From: Lumbricus rubellus
Taxonomy: Eukaryota; Annelida; Clitellata; Crassiclitellata; Lumbricidae
Reading direction: 5' to 3'
Assembly: GCA_945859605.1 (NCBI GenBank)
Contig: OX243825.1
Span: 27,630,912-27,694,911, forward strand
DNA: 64,000 bases
Shown piece by piece: positions 1-12,100 of the stretch. The translations under genes and the position numbers were made by a program. The stretch's first letter is position 1; the number at the start of each line of letters is the position of its first letter. The notes beneath the pieces are model-generated. The model was not told where the DNA came from. It saw only the letters and a list, made by a program, of their open reading frames with translations, and did not search any database.

Positions 1-403
1 ACCGGTGGCTTTGGAAACCCTAGGCCCGATCAACAACAAAGGCCTAGATTTTATCTTAGATTTGGGTCGCCGTCTTACGCGAACTACCTGGGAACACCAA
101 GACTTAAATAATCTGACTTTTTATTCCAGCGTATCTCCACGACTATACAACGCTTTAACGCTTATATTAAACAACTGATTGTAGTCGTTCCATGTAAGAA
201 AATCCTGGTTTTAAATTTTACCTATCACTAGTGATGGTAGCGCTGCATTAACGTAAGGTCGCTGTGGTTTATGGACCAAGCCTGAAAGTGAAGAACTACA
301 TAACTGTCTACTTTATAACCACACATTGCTTTGAAGTATGCTGCATCAGTAGTTCAAAATACACGAGCAGTGGAACAACAGTAAAATAAAGTTTAAGTCT
401 TAC
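1..403 (-). other. First intron of gene 1, no exon seen
   Basis: The stretch left of the signal-peptide exon is AT-rich single-copy-looking sequence. Positions 240-400 match the same intron position in the other modules (12370-12500, 36400-36490, 53690-53750). I see no reading frame or RNA gene. Confidence 0.4.
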
Positions 404-479
404 TTGTGGTTTGTGCCGTTTCCACAAAGTAAATGTTCCGCAGAAGAAACCAAATCAGTGTTGTCTGGAAGATGAACAT
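404..479 (-). CDS. Signal-peptide exon of a CTLD-family gene running off the left edge (gene 1, partial)
   Basis: This is the first coding exon of the leftmost member of the lectin array. The start codon is at 477-479 and 25 codons plus one base precede a GTAAGA donor at 403. The peptide begins MFIFQTTLIWFLLRN, a hydrophobic core flanked by polar residues, as expected for a secretion signal. Four other copies of this exon in the window share LIWFLL and the same phase-1 donor, and each precedes a C-type lectin domain, so this gene probably encodes another secreted lectin whose remaining exons lie beyond position 1. The acceptor is weaker than in the sister copies (AAAG instead of CACAG), so this copy may be impaired. 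Confidence 0.65.
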
Positions 480-829
480 GGTTTTCTCTCCTCTTTGTTT
501 GAAAGACAACTGTACAGACAACTGTGTTCAGTTTATTTTAATTAATATTTCATACAGTTTATCATTAGAAATAATAATGCCTTATGTATGAAGAAAAAGA
601 ACAGTAGCAGCAAGGGGCTTGTGGAAAGACACGAGGTCAGAAGAGTCAGACACGAAAGACAATTGGTGGTGGCAAAGCAGGTGCCATCAAATTTAACTAC
701 CAAGATTTTCTATAAAGAATCGGCTAGATGTGGAACTGAAAGCTACAGACTTATAACCATAGCCATAACCACAACCATAAATTTATTGAACCAAGTAAAC
801 AAAATAACATCTTTTCCTTCGGGCTTGAA

Positions 830-1010
830 TTAGTCCCTCGCTGGGGAGAGGTCAGCCACTCGGATCCTCTGTCTCCATATCGATCTTTGACCAGCGTCGT
901 CTGATCTCAGCTTGAGATGTTTCAGGTCCTGTTGGATCATGTCCATCCTTCTCTTCTTGTGCCGTCTCCGGCTGCTTTGTCCCTGTACCTCTGCCTTCAA
1001 GTAAACAAAA
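830..1010 (-). mobile_element. LINE 3' end fragment
   Basis: The minus-strand frame ends in a basic stretch with RRRHKKRRMDMIQQDLKHLK and then RSIWRQRIRVADLSPARD. This resembles the C-terminal end of reverse-transcriptase polyproteins of non-LTR elements (a basic K(K/R)RWxDxIxxDL motif, then a WRRRI motif). It sits inside the upstream module of gene 1 and has no counterpart in the other four modules, so it is a later insertion. The 5' part is absent. Confidence 0.55.
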
Positions 1011-1140
1011 TAACACCATGCCGAAAAAATAAACAAATCACTTGATAACAAAAGGAAACCCAGAATGGACTGCAGAGTCTCGCTGGTTACACTGGTTAGG
1101 GTCACCTATGCACGTTTTCTGGTGCTAGATGGGTGACATG

Positions 1141-1224
1141 TAAAAATAATAATAATAATAATAATAATAATACATAATAATAATAAATGATAATAATAAT
1201 AATAATAATAATAATAGTAATAAT
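1141..1224. repeat. (TAA)n microsatellite
   Basis: Imperfect TAA/TAATAA run, likely the A-rich tail region of a retroelement insertion. Confidence 0.9.
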
Positions 1225-1270
1225 ATTCATTATATCATCGTAATTGTAGGCCTAATACTAAGCATCTTAC

Positions 1271-1340
1271 CAATAACTTGCTTGCGATGCGTGTCGAATC
1301 GTAGTCTTCTTCGTCTTTTTCCTGACGATTCTCCGAAGTC
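1271..1340 (-). other. Probable 5' UTR exon, module copy 1
   Basis: Conserved block that ends in GACACGCATCGCAAGCAAG and TTATTG, then a GTAAGATGC donor. The block recurs at 22086, 28216, 38142 and 55121, each time with a usable GT donor and each time upstream of a signal-peptide exon. The intervening exon starts directly with an ATG after its acceptor, so I read this block as an untranslated leader exon. Its reading frames are interrupted upstream, which also argues against coding. Confidence 0.45.
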
Positions 1341-1539
1341 AGTTATGCCCGTTATATGTCTATCTGACGCTCGGTTGATGTGTCTGCAACCTGTAGCCAC
1401 AGAGTATAAGACTTAAAAGAGGTTTCGGGCATCTCATGATTATTTGGATTCACAGAGAATCACTCAATCCGTGTGCTTCACAGGAAAAGACCTGCCATAT
1501 ACAAACTATCTATTCTTATGCCTATCAAGAAAAAACAAT

Positions 1540-2000
1540 TTTTAAATGTCTGGTCTAATGGGTGAGCTGGGTAACTTCGTGTGTACATTATTGTTCGGCG
1601 ATGTCAGATAAGCCAACCTCGTCGTTTATTTATGTCTTATTTTTAGTTTCTCTTGCTCCAACAACCGGTCACCTGCATTGCAAAGTCGTTCATCCTTAAG
1701 TTATCATGAAAAACAAGTCTTGAATGTCTGCTCTAATGGGTGAGCTAGAGAAAAAAATTAAACGCTATTGTCTGGCTATGTCAGATAAGTCAACCTCATC
1801 GTTTATTTGTGTCTCATTTTACAAAATTTCTTTTGCTACAACTACCGGCCACCTGCATTACAAAGTAGTTTATCCTCGCGTTTAGACATGGCTGACATGA
1901 GTTAAAACATGAGTTATTTAAACATAATAATGCTATGGCCTCCTGAATATTAAGTCTAACTAAGGGTAAACAATACAAGGAAAATTCAATGTCCTACAGA
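1540..2000 (-). promoter_or_regulatory. Conserved upstream block of lectin module (copy 1)
   Basis: The segment containing CCAACAACCGGTCACCTGCA and CAAAGTCGTTCATCCT is conserved in the other four modules (22440-22520, 28560-28610, 38480-38540, 55620-55690). It appears twice here, at 1640-1700 and 1830-1890. Its minus strand reads a short ATG AAC GAC TTT GCA ATG CAG frame followed by GTGRCC, a possible first exon. Strong conservation upstream of every gene copy suggests a shared promoter or leader region; this is inference. Confidence 0.4.
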
Positions 2001-2098
2001 TCAAGACACATGCACCACCCACGTAAACGAACGCAAGCACACACATACTGTATTTTATTATTATTTGACATTATCATGTAGCGCCATCGTAAATATTC

Positions 2099-2330
2099 TT
2101 AACCCTCAGGCTACCAAGATTTTTGTGACACAGCCTACTACCAAAGGGAGTGATTACCACCTCCTGGATTTTTGGCTTCATTTGAGATATCGTAAATTGT
2201 AATAATAGTAATAATTATACCCAATGGATAGAGCATTCATTAATGCACAAATGGTATATATAATAAGTTTAAAATATATGTATCTCCCTCGAAATTACAA
2301 AAACTGTTTTCATCGGCACCATAAGAATTA
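2099..2330 (-). mobile_element. Terminal fragment of TTAA-type MITE
   Basis: Starts with TTAACCCTCAGGCTACCAAG and matches, over more than 200 bases, the inverted right end of the complete element at 56357-57333, including the ACCTCC/GGTGG block and the run before ATGGTATAT. Only one end is present. Confidence 0.75.
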
Positions 2331-2399
2331 ACAAACGTTTACTTATGCATGAACAAAATATTAGATTAATATGTGTGTTTTGAACATGTGTGTTTAAAA

Positions 2400-2505
2400 T
2401 TATGTATGTATGTTAGTATAAATATGTATGTATGTATATTTGTATGTATGTGTGTATGTATGCATGCATGCATGCATGTATGTATGTATGTATGTATGTA
2501 TGTCA
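2400..2505. repeat. (TGTA)n/(TGCA)n microsatellite
   Basis: Tetranucleotide run ATGTATGTATG with a central GCATGCATGCATGCA block. The apparent reading frame rich in Cys and Met is repeat-derived. Confidence 0.9.
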
Positions 2506-3199
2506 GTAAACTCATCGACTCTTTTACACTAGACCATAATCCTTTTTTCAGACGATACTAATGCCTTTATATCTCATGCCTCGTATGACCATCTGATATC
2601 ACTTGTAAATGAGGAACTAGCTCTAGTCAGGGGTCTCAAACTCAAGTCAACATGAGGGCCGAATTTGAAAATTTACAGTATTTAGGCCTTTAGGGTGAGG
2701 GTTACAATGCTGTAACAATGATTATAATCCTGTAAAATCACCTACGTTTTTTTTATATTTGTAACTGGCTGCGAGAATCTCAATAAAACGAATAAATATA
2801 TAAAGTTAAGCAGTTTGTTCCGCTTTCTCAACAGGTTCTTGACAAACGGAGTCATAAAGGGCGGATCTATCTCTTTAATTGTGATACTCCGGACTGGAAA
2901 GTAGAGGTCAGTGGACGCATTGATGTAATCGTAGAAGGCCTTGAAGGCTTTTCCTGGAGAAGAGCTCTTTGTGATGAATGGCCAATCTTGCGCCATCAGA
3001 TGGGTCTGGAGGGATGCATTGTGATTTGGCGACCGAGGACGATAGAACTTCACTTGACTTCCATCAACTCGCGCTCTAGATACCTTTTGTCTTTTAAAAC
3101 TTGCGCCCTTTGAGTCTTTGACTTACCGACATGTCAAAATTGCACTTCATTCTTTTCGTTCTATCAATTTTTGCTCCTTTGATTTTCCCCTTTTGAATC

Positions 3200-3482
3200 A
3201 CCTCAAGTGTCACTTTGTGCCTTCGATTCCTGGAACCCAAGCAACCACCCTGGCCAGCCTTCTCCACGAGTTATGATTTCCAGTCGTGTCCCTCAGTTCC
3301 TTCAAGTTCATCCAAGGTGTAACCTCATATATTTCCTCCATCCACTTCCTTCATGGGCGTCCTCTCCTCCTTCATCCCTCTCCGCAGGCCAGCATCATCG
3401 TTTATCCAGGCCGTTTGCACGCATCAGGTGCCCGAAGAACGTAATCTTCTGTCTTGCCGCTCTCTGCCTGTGGTCATGTTAA
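3200..3482 (-). mobile_element. LINE 3' coding fragment, degraded
   Basis: Minus-strand frames give pieces resembling the tail of a non-LTR polyprotein (a GHLMRA-type segment, MMLACGEG, then RRGRP-like and WxxVxRG pieces). Frameshifts break it, so no intact product is expected. It may belong with the fragment at 4053-4403 in the same orientation. Confidence 0.45.
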
Positions 3483-4052
3483 TTGTTAACTTGTGCGACC
3501 AACAAATTCTCTAAGTAAAAATTCCCCAAGTGTAAACTTTTGAATACTTAGGCCTACTTCACTTTAACTAGTTCTCACTCTCTCACCTATTTCACACTCC
3601 TACATTCGACCGACTCTTCAACTTCTAAACTTACTCGACAGTTTACAATTATATTAGCCTCTCGCTTATAAAATTAGGGCCTACAACGTTAAAAAACTGC
3701 TTGAATGCTGCCTGCTAAGCGTAATGCGTCGTCTATTTTTGTTTACATGGAAGTTATTATAATTGTCGCCACTCTATAACTAACGGAATTTTCGCACCAA
3801 AGTATCTAAACTCAATAGTCGTCTTTAACTTTCAAAATTACACCGTTCCATTGCCCTAGATTATTATAGGCCTAATAGCAATTGTCCATTGATATTCCTA
3901 ATGGCTGTAATGTTCAACGTTTATTATTGTTGTTGACCTAGGCACCGATAAATGTACTGCAGCCTTCTTTTTCGCGTTATCTGCCCTCTGACACCAGTTT
4001 TCTCTGTTCTGCGCTTCTCTTTTCAGTCCACTTTACGTGTATCCATCTTCTG

Positions 4053-4403
4053 TCAGCATCCAGTCCAGCAGCATTGTTCTTGGTCTACCTCGTATTCTTT
4101 TTCCCTCCATTCTTGCCTTCTTCTGCCACCCACGTATATAGTGTCCATCAGTGATCTCTTTTCTTCCACCAACCAGATTTCCTCATTCGTTCTTCGCTCA
4201 ACCAAGCTGATTCTCTCCATTCTGCGCCAGATCCACATCTCGAAGGCCTCCAATCGCTTTATGTCATCTTGTCGCATTGTCCACGTTTCCGAGCCGTACA
4301 GGACAACACTCCACACCAATGTCTTCACCATTCTCTTCTTCAGCTTCATGTTTAGACTGCCTCTGAGTCGCTCCCCCTTTTGTAGAATGCATCTTTCCCC
4401 CAT
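4053..4403 (-). mobile_element. LINE reverse-transcriptase C-terminal fragment
   Basis: The frame reads KTLVWSVVLYGSETWTMRQD, then DIKRLEAFEMWIWRRM and RRTNEEIW. This is the classic segment downstream of the RT domain in non-LTR retrotransposons (VLLYGCETWTL, RLEAFEMWCWRRM, RVTNEEVL). The RT palm with its catalytic FADD box is not present, and the frame ends soon after, so this is a 5'-truncated copy. Confidence 0.8.
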
Positions 4404-4699
4404 AGCTACAGCCTACCCATTGTCTAAAGTGCAAAAAATGCCTGGACGCCTCTCATCTTTTCAGTGTGTGCTGGCCAAATAAGTGGCAGGACGGCATTCA
4501 GATTTGAGAATAATTGCATGGACGCCGTCCATGACCGTCATGTCACACTTTAAGCTCGGCCATTTTCATTTTTCTAGAAATTTGAATTTCATTACTTAAT
4601 ATCAAAATTTTTAATGTGACAGATTCCTCATTACCAACTTGATTGTCATCTTGCTAAGTGACTTTACAGTGATGTGCAGCTACGCTGGCACCCTGTTTC

Positions 4700-4998
4700 T
4701 GTTTAAAATGGTAATATTAATGATCAGCTGGCAATATCACAGCTATTTGATAACAATTATTTGAAATGAGACTTAATAAAATCGAGTGTTTGTTACTTTT
4801 TGTTGCGTCGCGCTTTTGAATCGTGAAAAAACGGTGGGTGGCCTCACTAAAAGTGGTATAACTTGTTTTGTTTGAAGTATTGTGATGAAATCCAGCCATC
4901 ATGTGTAAATATGAATTGTCTTTAAGACTGTAATATTTCAATTCGAAATCCTACGTCTGGCCAAGATATTGGCAAAAACCTTAGTTTTTTGCCCACCC
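4700..4998. mobile_element. Fragment of CAGGGTGGGC-ended repeat
   Basis: Contains GGTATAACTTGTTTTGTTTG and ends in GCCCACCCTG, matching the element at 7495-7885 over about 280 bases. The CACCCTG terminus abuts the TCTG/TCTA microsatellite directly, so the repeat grew from or was joined at this end. Confidence 0.6.
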
Positions 4999-5900
<902 letters not shown>

Positions 5901-6186
5901 ATTTATCTCTCCATTCGCTATAATTTTTATGAATCAAATCTTTGCAGAAAGCATAATTTTGCAAGGCATTATGAATACGCAGGCAGCTGCTGCTCTGGGT
6001 GATACAGACACAAAATAATGAATTTAGCCTAATGATAATATTTTATAAACAAACGCAAACGATTGAATGGTTTGTCTTTAATATTGGTATAACTATACAG
6101 CATCAAACAGCTCTGAGTCTCTGACATGTTAAAATCCTGTCAATATACGACAGCATGTACGAAAATGAAAATCAGACATTTTCATT

Positions 6187-9100
6187 CTAGGTTGTTCTCA
6201 ATATCTGGCAAAGTACGCAATATCTGTTAATGCAATCATTGTCATTTAACTGGCCTGCCGTGAGGCCAACGCCCCTCATTTCAACACACTTCTCACTTCG
6301 ACGGTAGCAATCCGGTTGGCCTGGTCTCCAGAATGAAGAACGTGGCAGAGATATATTTGTCATTGTGATATCACGTGTCTTATTGAAAGTCCAAACAAAA
6401 CCTCTTTTAGAGCAATCCTTGTCTCTCCTTGCGCCCCCTGTCCAGTACAGTAGGTCAGACCGGAAATAGCAATGGCTGGACGTCTCTGAAAAGCAGAAAA
6501 CTCACTATAGGACTACACGTGTAGGACTACACGTAAATTTTTTAAATTATTATTATTAAAGTTTTCGTGGAGCGCGGTGGGGTAGTGGGTATGTTCGTCG
6601 CCTTGCAGCCGAAGGGCTGCACCACCTAAAGTCGGCGCGTAGGAACCTTCGGCAAGTCTTTCAGTCGCAATTGCTCAGTGCTTCGGCGTGAAATTCCGAT
6701 GCAGTGTCCGCGCTGCAGTCGGGAGCACCTCTGAGTAGTGAGATTGAAGAGGTGGGAGATTTTTTGGAGTTTCCATTACCAGGAATATTGATCTGGAAAT
6801 CAGCCAGGAATTCTAAGAGCTACATGTTTTATTGCTTATTTAAACAATTAAAATAACCAGTGTCACAGTAGACCTACTGGTACAAGCAAACAGTGCAGAA
6901 GCGATTGTATCTCTTCGGGTAAATTCTTGGCAGATAAAATTTCTGGCAATCTTGCGGCAGGACAACAACCATGGCAGGGCAAATGTTTTTTATATGGGCA
7001 TTTGCCCTGATTTGCTCTGGCGTAGCACCACCAATTATAACAGATTAACATTATTATATTTCCGCGCTTTCGCCAGTGGTAGACGGTGGACCCTGGCTCA
7101 ACCTCTATCCTACCAATGTGAGCTTTTCACCCCGGCTTCTGCCTTTCTGCAGGAGCCGCCGTTAACTGCGCTCAGCTACCCGTGGAGACTTCCTTCCTTG
7201 AGACTTTTTCGCGTACTGACACCATGCAGCGAAGAAGAGCATTCTTAATAATTATGATGACGCCATTGCACAATGCGTTGCATGGCACTTGAGTTCTGAT
7301 CGGATGGTATTAAAAATGTCTTATGCTGTAGGCCTAACACTAGACTGGAATGCTACATGTAAAAGACACGTTGATAGCCTATTGTAAAAAAGAAGTAATG
7401 AAAAAGCCTATCAGTATCGCGCCATTGGAGCTTTCCCTACCTGAGTTCTGTCCACTGATTATTCTTTAGATTAGGCAATACAGGATTCATGTGCAGTTCC
7501 TGGCCAATATCTTGACCAAAAGTAAGAATTTCGGAATGAAAATTTTCAGGCTTAAAGACAATTCATATTTACACATGACGGCCAGATTTCATCAAAATAT
7601 TTCAAACTGAACAAAAGTTCATTTGACAACGGTTATTTGAGATGTGACTTAATAAAACCGTTTTCTGCTACTTGTTGTTGCGTTACATTTTGAATCATCA
7701 AAAACGGCGCAGGTCTCACTAAGAGTGGTATAACTTTGGTTCTGTTTGAAATATTTAAGAAAACTAAATCTGGCCATCATACGTAGCCTACATATGAATT
7801 GTCTCTAAGACTGTAAAATATTTTATTTCTAAATGCCTACTTCTGGCAAAAACATTGGGGTAATTTATTTTGGCCCACCCTGTAGTCCAGTCGTGTCTAA
7901 GCAGGATTCTAAAATAAGAGCTTTAGTGACGCCGATTGACAAATTTCGCCGTATAAATCTGATCGGATGGTACAGTAATTATTGGTAACACATGATAAGC
8001 ATAGGAAGCTGCAGCTAGGTATGCCTACGTATTAGTTTTCAATCAAAGGCACGGTAAGGTTCTGAACATTCAGAGACGCATCCAAGCATGTCAAGTTGTC
8101 AACCCGTCAATCCTTACTTGCGTCTAGTTTCTAGTAGGCTGGGCTGTGACTGAAACCCGTTAACGTCTACTCTGCATTGTAAAGTTCGTAAGCAAAAAAC
8201 TACGCAAATGCTAAGAACTTATTTAAAAGGGTAGGCCTACATAAAAGATAGTCAATAATTGTTTGCTATTCTTTATTTCTACACTTGCTTATTGGTCAGT
8301 TGCAAAACCATAACTAGACTCACCCCAATCTAAAACAAGTGAAACCAACAGAGATTGGATGATGCTACGTTCTGCGGCCGTTGATATCATGACCGCCCTT
8401 GCACCGTAAGCAAGGAAGTGGCACATTTCGTTCCCCAACTTCCACGGAACTTTAATGTTAGCCACTCCGTAACAGTATCTTGAGTAAGTAGCTTCTGGGC
8501 GAATGAAATATCGCGGACAGCCATCACCTGCAACATGGCGTATAACAATAATTATTATTATCAGCATTCCAGTAGCCTAAAGTTCATACGAACACCAAGC
8601 ACCGTTATGACTATTTTTGTACAGAGGTGCTTCGTTCTCCAGGATCTTACATGTAAAGAAATAGCAGCTGAAATGGAATAGGTCGCCAATTCAGCTACCG
8701 CCCCAGCGTGTCACCGCAGCCGCCGCCGAATGTACTCGCATACAGGATGGAGCGACAGGGTCTATTATGGTGGCATTCCAATTCCAAAGGAGGCTGCATC
8801 ATCCTCACCACAGAATTAATTAATTGTCCCGTCTGTGCGTAAAATAATGATCTGTGGGTTCCTTGATGTTTGGCACTCCAGCTTATGCAAGACTTCGGCT
8901 GATGATGTCATTAACCCATTTACCGCCAACGTTGCGAAAACGCAACGTATTAGGTAAAAATTGTGGAAAAATCAACAACGACAGAAACCTGCACGAATCC
9001 ATTTTTTCTTACTTAATGGGTGTTTACCAAGTATGCTGTTACCAAATATAATTTTATTTATTGACATCTAATATTTTTTTGAATTTGTCAAAATTTGGTA

Positions 9101-12100
9101 TTTTTGGCCTCTGCTTAGGGGGTTTTGTTCAATAATCTTTTTTCTCATAACGGGTCAAAATTTCTGAGAAGCAAAGCTGTCCGATTGGAACACTAATGTG
9201 AATAATTAACGTCTTTTGTTTATTAAATTTATATGTCATTGTATTCTGAAAGCGTAATCTGCGAAATTTTAATGTTGCGTTTTCGCAACATCGGCGGAAT
9301 GCGCTATGCGAATTATGTTGCGTTTTCGCAACTTCGGCGGAATACGCTATGTATAGCCTACGCATTATGGCACGTATAATACATGTAGTAACTCACATAA
9401 ACTTATATGAACTTTCGATTGCTTGCCAAAAAACTACCTGGGGTACCTGGCGTTTCCCAGGAAATTTCTGGTTTCCGCCCCACCAGCCCCCAACAGCGCC
9501 AACTACTGGGCGAAGTGTCACACCCAGCCTCCAGACAGCCCCTACCTCTCTGGGGTATCCGGCGTTGACGTAGCTCGGAAAGCTTCGGCTTTCCCCGCCC
9601 TCGCCACTACCCACTACCCCGCCCTCTCAACCCCATCCAGTTCCACGCTCTCCCCATGATCGGAGTTTGGTTTCCGTTCTTGGGGGGGGGCTAACCCCGA
9701 GTCTGGGCCATATTGGAGGGGCTAACCCCGCAAAATGATACCATTTTCATGGTAAAAAAGTTGAATCTGGGCCTTGTTGGAGGGGCTTAGCCCCACCCCT
9801 AGTCCCTGATAAACTCCGCCCATGGCTCTCCCACACCACCCCACTCCGTACCCATCCCCTCATCCAACCCCACCCCTACCCATCCACGCCTGCCGCCCGC
9901 CCTAACATGCTTCCACCGCTCTGGTGTCCCCCAGTGTTATCCAGTAAATTTAGATTTGTGACTACCAACACCAACCGCCATTCCTGGCCTCACCACCTCC
10001 CACCCCCCACCCACCACGCCACCCACCCAACCACACCCCACCTCACCAGTCACCACCTACCTCACTGCCACCCCACGGAGTCCCAATCCTCTTCTCTGAA
10101 GTAACGGCGCTACCCGTGAAATTTCGAGACAAAAGTTTTCGTTCGCTCAGAAAGCCACCGCCCACCCCATCCCTGGTGGGCCACTGTGTGCGAGGTTTGT
10201 CCTTGTGGGCGAGAGGTCGCTGTGGGGGCACTCGGTCTAGCAGTCAGCTTCGGATTAGATGTGAAACTAGGTCGAAGATCTGGAAATAGCGATATTTGTG
10301 TTATTTTCCGGCCGCCCATCGCCTCCCCCCCCCCTACAGTGAGGGGTAAAAGCCAGTTCATCCACTGGATGGCCCTGGCGGTCCTCTGTTCAGGTGCAAT
10401 GTTTCAGGTCAATAGCTGCGAAACTGTGGGCGTACATTCTGGAAAACACACACACCTACATAGTCACATTCACCTCAATAAGCATAGATAAAGTTCACCT
10501 TTCTTGCCGTTGTTGCGAAAACGCAACGTCCTGAAACTATGTCACAACAAATAATTTTAATAAAATTGCACTCTCAGAAGTCTATTGGCATCGTATTGAT
10601 GATATACTATCAGCTGCAGCTTGATACCCTGGCTATTTCACATAAAATGGGTTAAATCAGTGATTCCCAACCTAGTGTGCCGCGAGAACTTTGCAGGCGT
10701 GCCGCGGGAAAATTCTAAGATTGTCATTAATTAGGCCTAATAATGATTCAAAGCAAAACATCCGAAAACATCATCACTGCAACATCAAAACTTAAGTCAG
10801 TTGGCTTAATCTCTCATACGGTATTAGGTTAAGATCCCCAAGGGAAATCTTGATTGTTTTCCCACATTCATTGAATCTCAGTCAAAAAAGAAAGTTGCAC
10901 ACATGGGCTGTAACCTGGGCGGAGATTTGCAGGGGACGAACGAGTGGCCGAAGGAAAGACGCGAGATTTTTTGACGGACGAATGGCTGAGTGTCGCAAAA
11001 AGTTCCTATCTTTTGCCGGAAAAAATTTGTGACAACCTTTTATTAGTCATCCGGCCGAAAAGGCAAGAAAATCTTCTATTTTCACCGCCAAAAAGTTTAT
11101 GACTTTTTTAAAGTCATCTGGCTAAAAAGTCATGAAAATTTTATATTTTCACCGCCCAAAAAAGTTGATGACCTTTTTTAGTCCTGACGCTCAACAATTG
11201 GAGAGACAAATGCATGGGCCGTCCCCCAACACCTCTCCATTGGGGGACCGTCCCGCTGTGCCCTCCTAGGTCTTCGCCCATGGTTGCACCTAAAATACTA
11301 AACACATTGATAGACATTGATACAACTACCATTAGGCTACTTCTCTTCGCTTGCAATCGACAATTTTGACTGGGTAACATGGGCGGAGTTTGGATTCCGT
11401 TTTGGGGGAGCTAAAAACTTGGACTTTGTTTGGGGCGAAGACTCAAATTTTTCCTCGACCCAAAAAGTTGATGTTTGTTGCGAGTATGATTGTCGTCTAG
11501 ATGGAGCCTCATTTCAATTTGATCTGCTAGACAAGACTCACCAGAATAAGGCTAGGGCATATTATTTAGATAAGAGGACCATTAAAATTAGAATATTATT
11601 AAATAATAGTGACAAATTGATTAAAAAATTGATAATTATAATTAAGTGTGCCGCGAAATGTTTTCATTTTTCATAGTGTGCCGCAAGTCAAAAAAGGTTG
11701 GGATTCACTGCATTAAATTTTGTTGCTGCATGTCTGGCTATTCTGCCCCGGCCTAGGCTATAATTATGATGGGCCATAGGAAATTTCTCCAGTCCCATTT
11801 AATCCACATGGGCTTGTGGGAGGGGGATACCACACACGCGCGCGCGCACGCACACACACACACACACACAAACTCTCTCTAACGCACATTATAATTATAA
11901 TGAGCTATTATGACCTAATCGCTCCATTTACGAACATTCGTATTTTAATTTTTCTGCTATCACTAGTGACGACTGATATGATAGGGCAGCGGTTCTCAGA
12001 CCGTGGCCCGAGGCCAAAAGTGACCCGCTAAGACTAAAAATGGCCCTCATCTCTCGAAGAATTTTAAAATATAATAATATTATTATGAAAAATTGACAAT

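Noticed and set aside
3952..4482. Plus-strand 176-residue frame
   Set aside because: Antisense of a LINE reverse-transcriptase fragment.
6566..6650. Functional tRNA gene
   Set aside because: Only an A-box-like head is present, the B box is degenerate and the cloverleaf does not form; it is a SINE head.
9393..10491. Several overlapping Pro-rich frames
   Set aside because: C-rich interior of a TTAA element with no coding signature.
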